Under the pieces are notes generated by a model. It worked only from the letters and a program-made list of their open reading frames with translations, did not search any database and was not told the origin of the DNA. Positions 63,301 through 64,000 of a DNA stretch of 64,000 bases are shown piece after piece. Position 1 is the first letter of the stretch. Each line of letters opens with the position of its first letter. Origin of the DNA: Salirhabdus salicampi (GTDB taxonomy: Bacteria > Bacillota > Bacilli > Bacillales > Alkalibacillaceae); assembly GCF_024259515.1 (NCBI RefSeq), contig NZ_JANBWE010000002.1, positions 434,001 to 498,000 of the forward strand, written 5' to 3'. The translations under genes were made by a program, and so were the position numbers.

Positions 63301-64000
63301 TTAATTTATAGGTTGAGGTTTGGCAATATTTTCATGTACTCGCATAAATACATGTAATTTTACTTTATCATTCTCTCGTGATTGGTGCAAAACTTTCTCA
63401 TAAACGATTCTTGCATCTGTATCAAGCTGATTACTTAATTCTCGCTTTGCTTGTTCAATTCCTTTTTCAACAGCTTCTTTTTCTGATCTTTGCTCCTCGA
63501 TTGTGCGCTTTTCAAACATTGTTTCCGAAACTACATTTATAGGTAATTTCCAACGAAAAAAGTGAAGAGTTGTTTCTTCTGTTATTGAATAAGTTTCAGT
63601 ATAGTCTTCCTTAAATATTCCCCAAATAGGTACCGTTACTTTTCCTAACCTTAGTTTATAATGACGATCCTTGTTACCTGTTAATGTTTCATGATGGGCT
63701 GTCATTGGAACAGTAACCTCACTTTGATACCAGGTTTCTGCAATGATCTCCCCTTCGGCCCGGATTTTTTGATCTGCCTCTTTTTTCTGTTCTTCCTCTT
63801 TATCATCTTTTTCCTTATCCTCATTTTCATTCTTCTGTTCACCTATTATTCCGGATACGAGTATGTCTCCTTTTTTGACAATTTGGTGAACTTTCACGAC
63901 TGGTTGTCCAGATTCAACCATCATTTGAATAATTTCACCGTCTTTTGCTGCAACTAAATGTTGGGGACTTTTTTCTTCGGTTTGATCAACTACCGTCTTT
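63301..64000 (-). CDS. yqfD: Sporulation protein YqfD, C-terminal part
   Basis: The frame is open from the window edge to a stop at 63301, so 233 codons of a longer gene are visible (the family has about 400 residues). The segment AAKDGEIIQMMVESGQPVVK, then VKKGDILVSGII, resembles the stage IV sporulation protein YqfD, a membrane-anchored component of the mother cell. A lineage-specific Lys/Glu-rich insert (KNENEDKEKDDKEEEQKKE) is present near the middle. An internal methionine at 63924 is not the start. Confidence 0.88.
   Translation of the reverse strand, partial: KTVVDQTEEKSPQHLVAAKDGEIIQMMVESGQPVVKVHQIVKKGDILVSGIIGEQKNENEDKEKDDKEEEQKKEADQKIRAEGEIIAETWYQSEVTVPMTAHHETLTGNKDRHYKLRLGKVTVPIWGIFKEDYTETYSITEETTLHFFRWKLPINVVSETMFEKRTIEEQRSEKEAVEKGIEQAKRELSNQLDTDARIVYEKVLHQSRENDKVKLHVFMRVHENIAKPQPIN

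Overview
The window is about 64 kb of AT-rich chromosome from a low-GC Gram-positive, endospore-forming, naturally competent bacterium of the family Bacillaceae. The evidence is the full comG competence operon, a sporulation protein YqfD fragment, a GerA/SpoVAF-type spore protein, strong AAGGAGG ribosome sites, and gene order that follows the Bacillus subtilis yqhL-gcv-yqh-comG-yqg-pst-sodA-yqf-sigA-dnaG-era-phoH-yqfD arc almost gene for gene. It is essentially core chromosome: I see no prophage, insertion sequence, CRISPR array or obvious foreign island. The species cannot be named from sequence alone.

Layout. (1) 0-3 kb: the start of an unknown gene cut by the window edge and a class II (B12-dependent) ribonucleotide reductase with a pair of NrdR boxes upstream. 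(2) 3-8.4 kb: rhodanese YqhL, an unknown membrane-anchored protein, and the glycine-cleavage genes gcvT-gcvPA-gcvPB behind a tandem glycine riboswitch with a terminator. (3) 8.5-16 kb: SNF2 helicase YqhH and YqhG, YqzE, shikimate kinase, then comGA-GG and tRNA-Gln. (4) 16-28.5 kb: the yqg block (YqgY, MidA-type methyltransferase, YqgX, YqgW, YqgU, LtaS-type YqgS, glucokinase, YqgQ, a SpoVAF-like protein, rhomboid protease GluP, YqgN, ribosomal protein L33). (5) 28.5-42.5 kb: YqzD/YqzC, the pstSCAB-phoU phosphate operon with a clear PhoP box, PBP PbpA, transporter YqgE, SodA, six tRNA genes, a Na+/phosphate transporter with its own PhoU domain, YqgB and a short NfeD protein. (6) 42.5-51.5 kb: a LysM protein, both terminal MEP-pathway iron-sulfur enzymes (ispG, ispH), endonuclease IV, helicase CshB, YqfO and TrmK. 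(7) 51.5-64 kb: cytochrome c550, the dnaG-sigA pair, YqfL/CcpN, RecO, YqzL, Era, DgkA, YbeY, PgpH, PhoH and the 3' part of yqfD.

How it works together: the phosphate theme is strong (PhoP box, Pst, PhoU, a Na+/Pi transporter with a PhoU tail and a second PHO-like site). Cell-envelope genes (LtaS family, PbpA, DgkA, lytic transglycosylase) and RNA/ribosome maturation genes (YbeY, Era, CshB, TrmK) are the other recurring functions. Compared with B. subtilis, glyQS, yqxD and cdd are missing from their usual places, and phoU has been gained by the pst operon.

I did not find a convincing new defence or biosynthetic system. The best leads are regulatory: paired NrdR boxes, an ECF-type promoter before the LtaS gene, a PHO-like site between divergent genes, palindromes before sodA, and a structured, possibly Shine-Dalgarno-masking element between rpmG and yqgN. 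Many start codons were moved inward from the longest open frame on ribosome-site evidence, as stated per gene.
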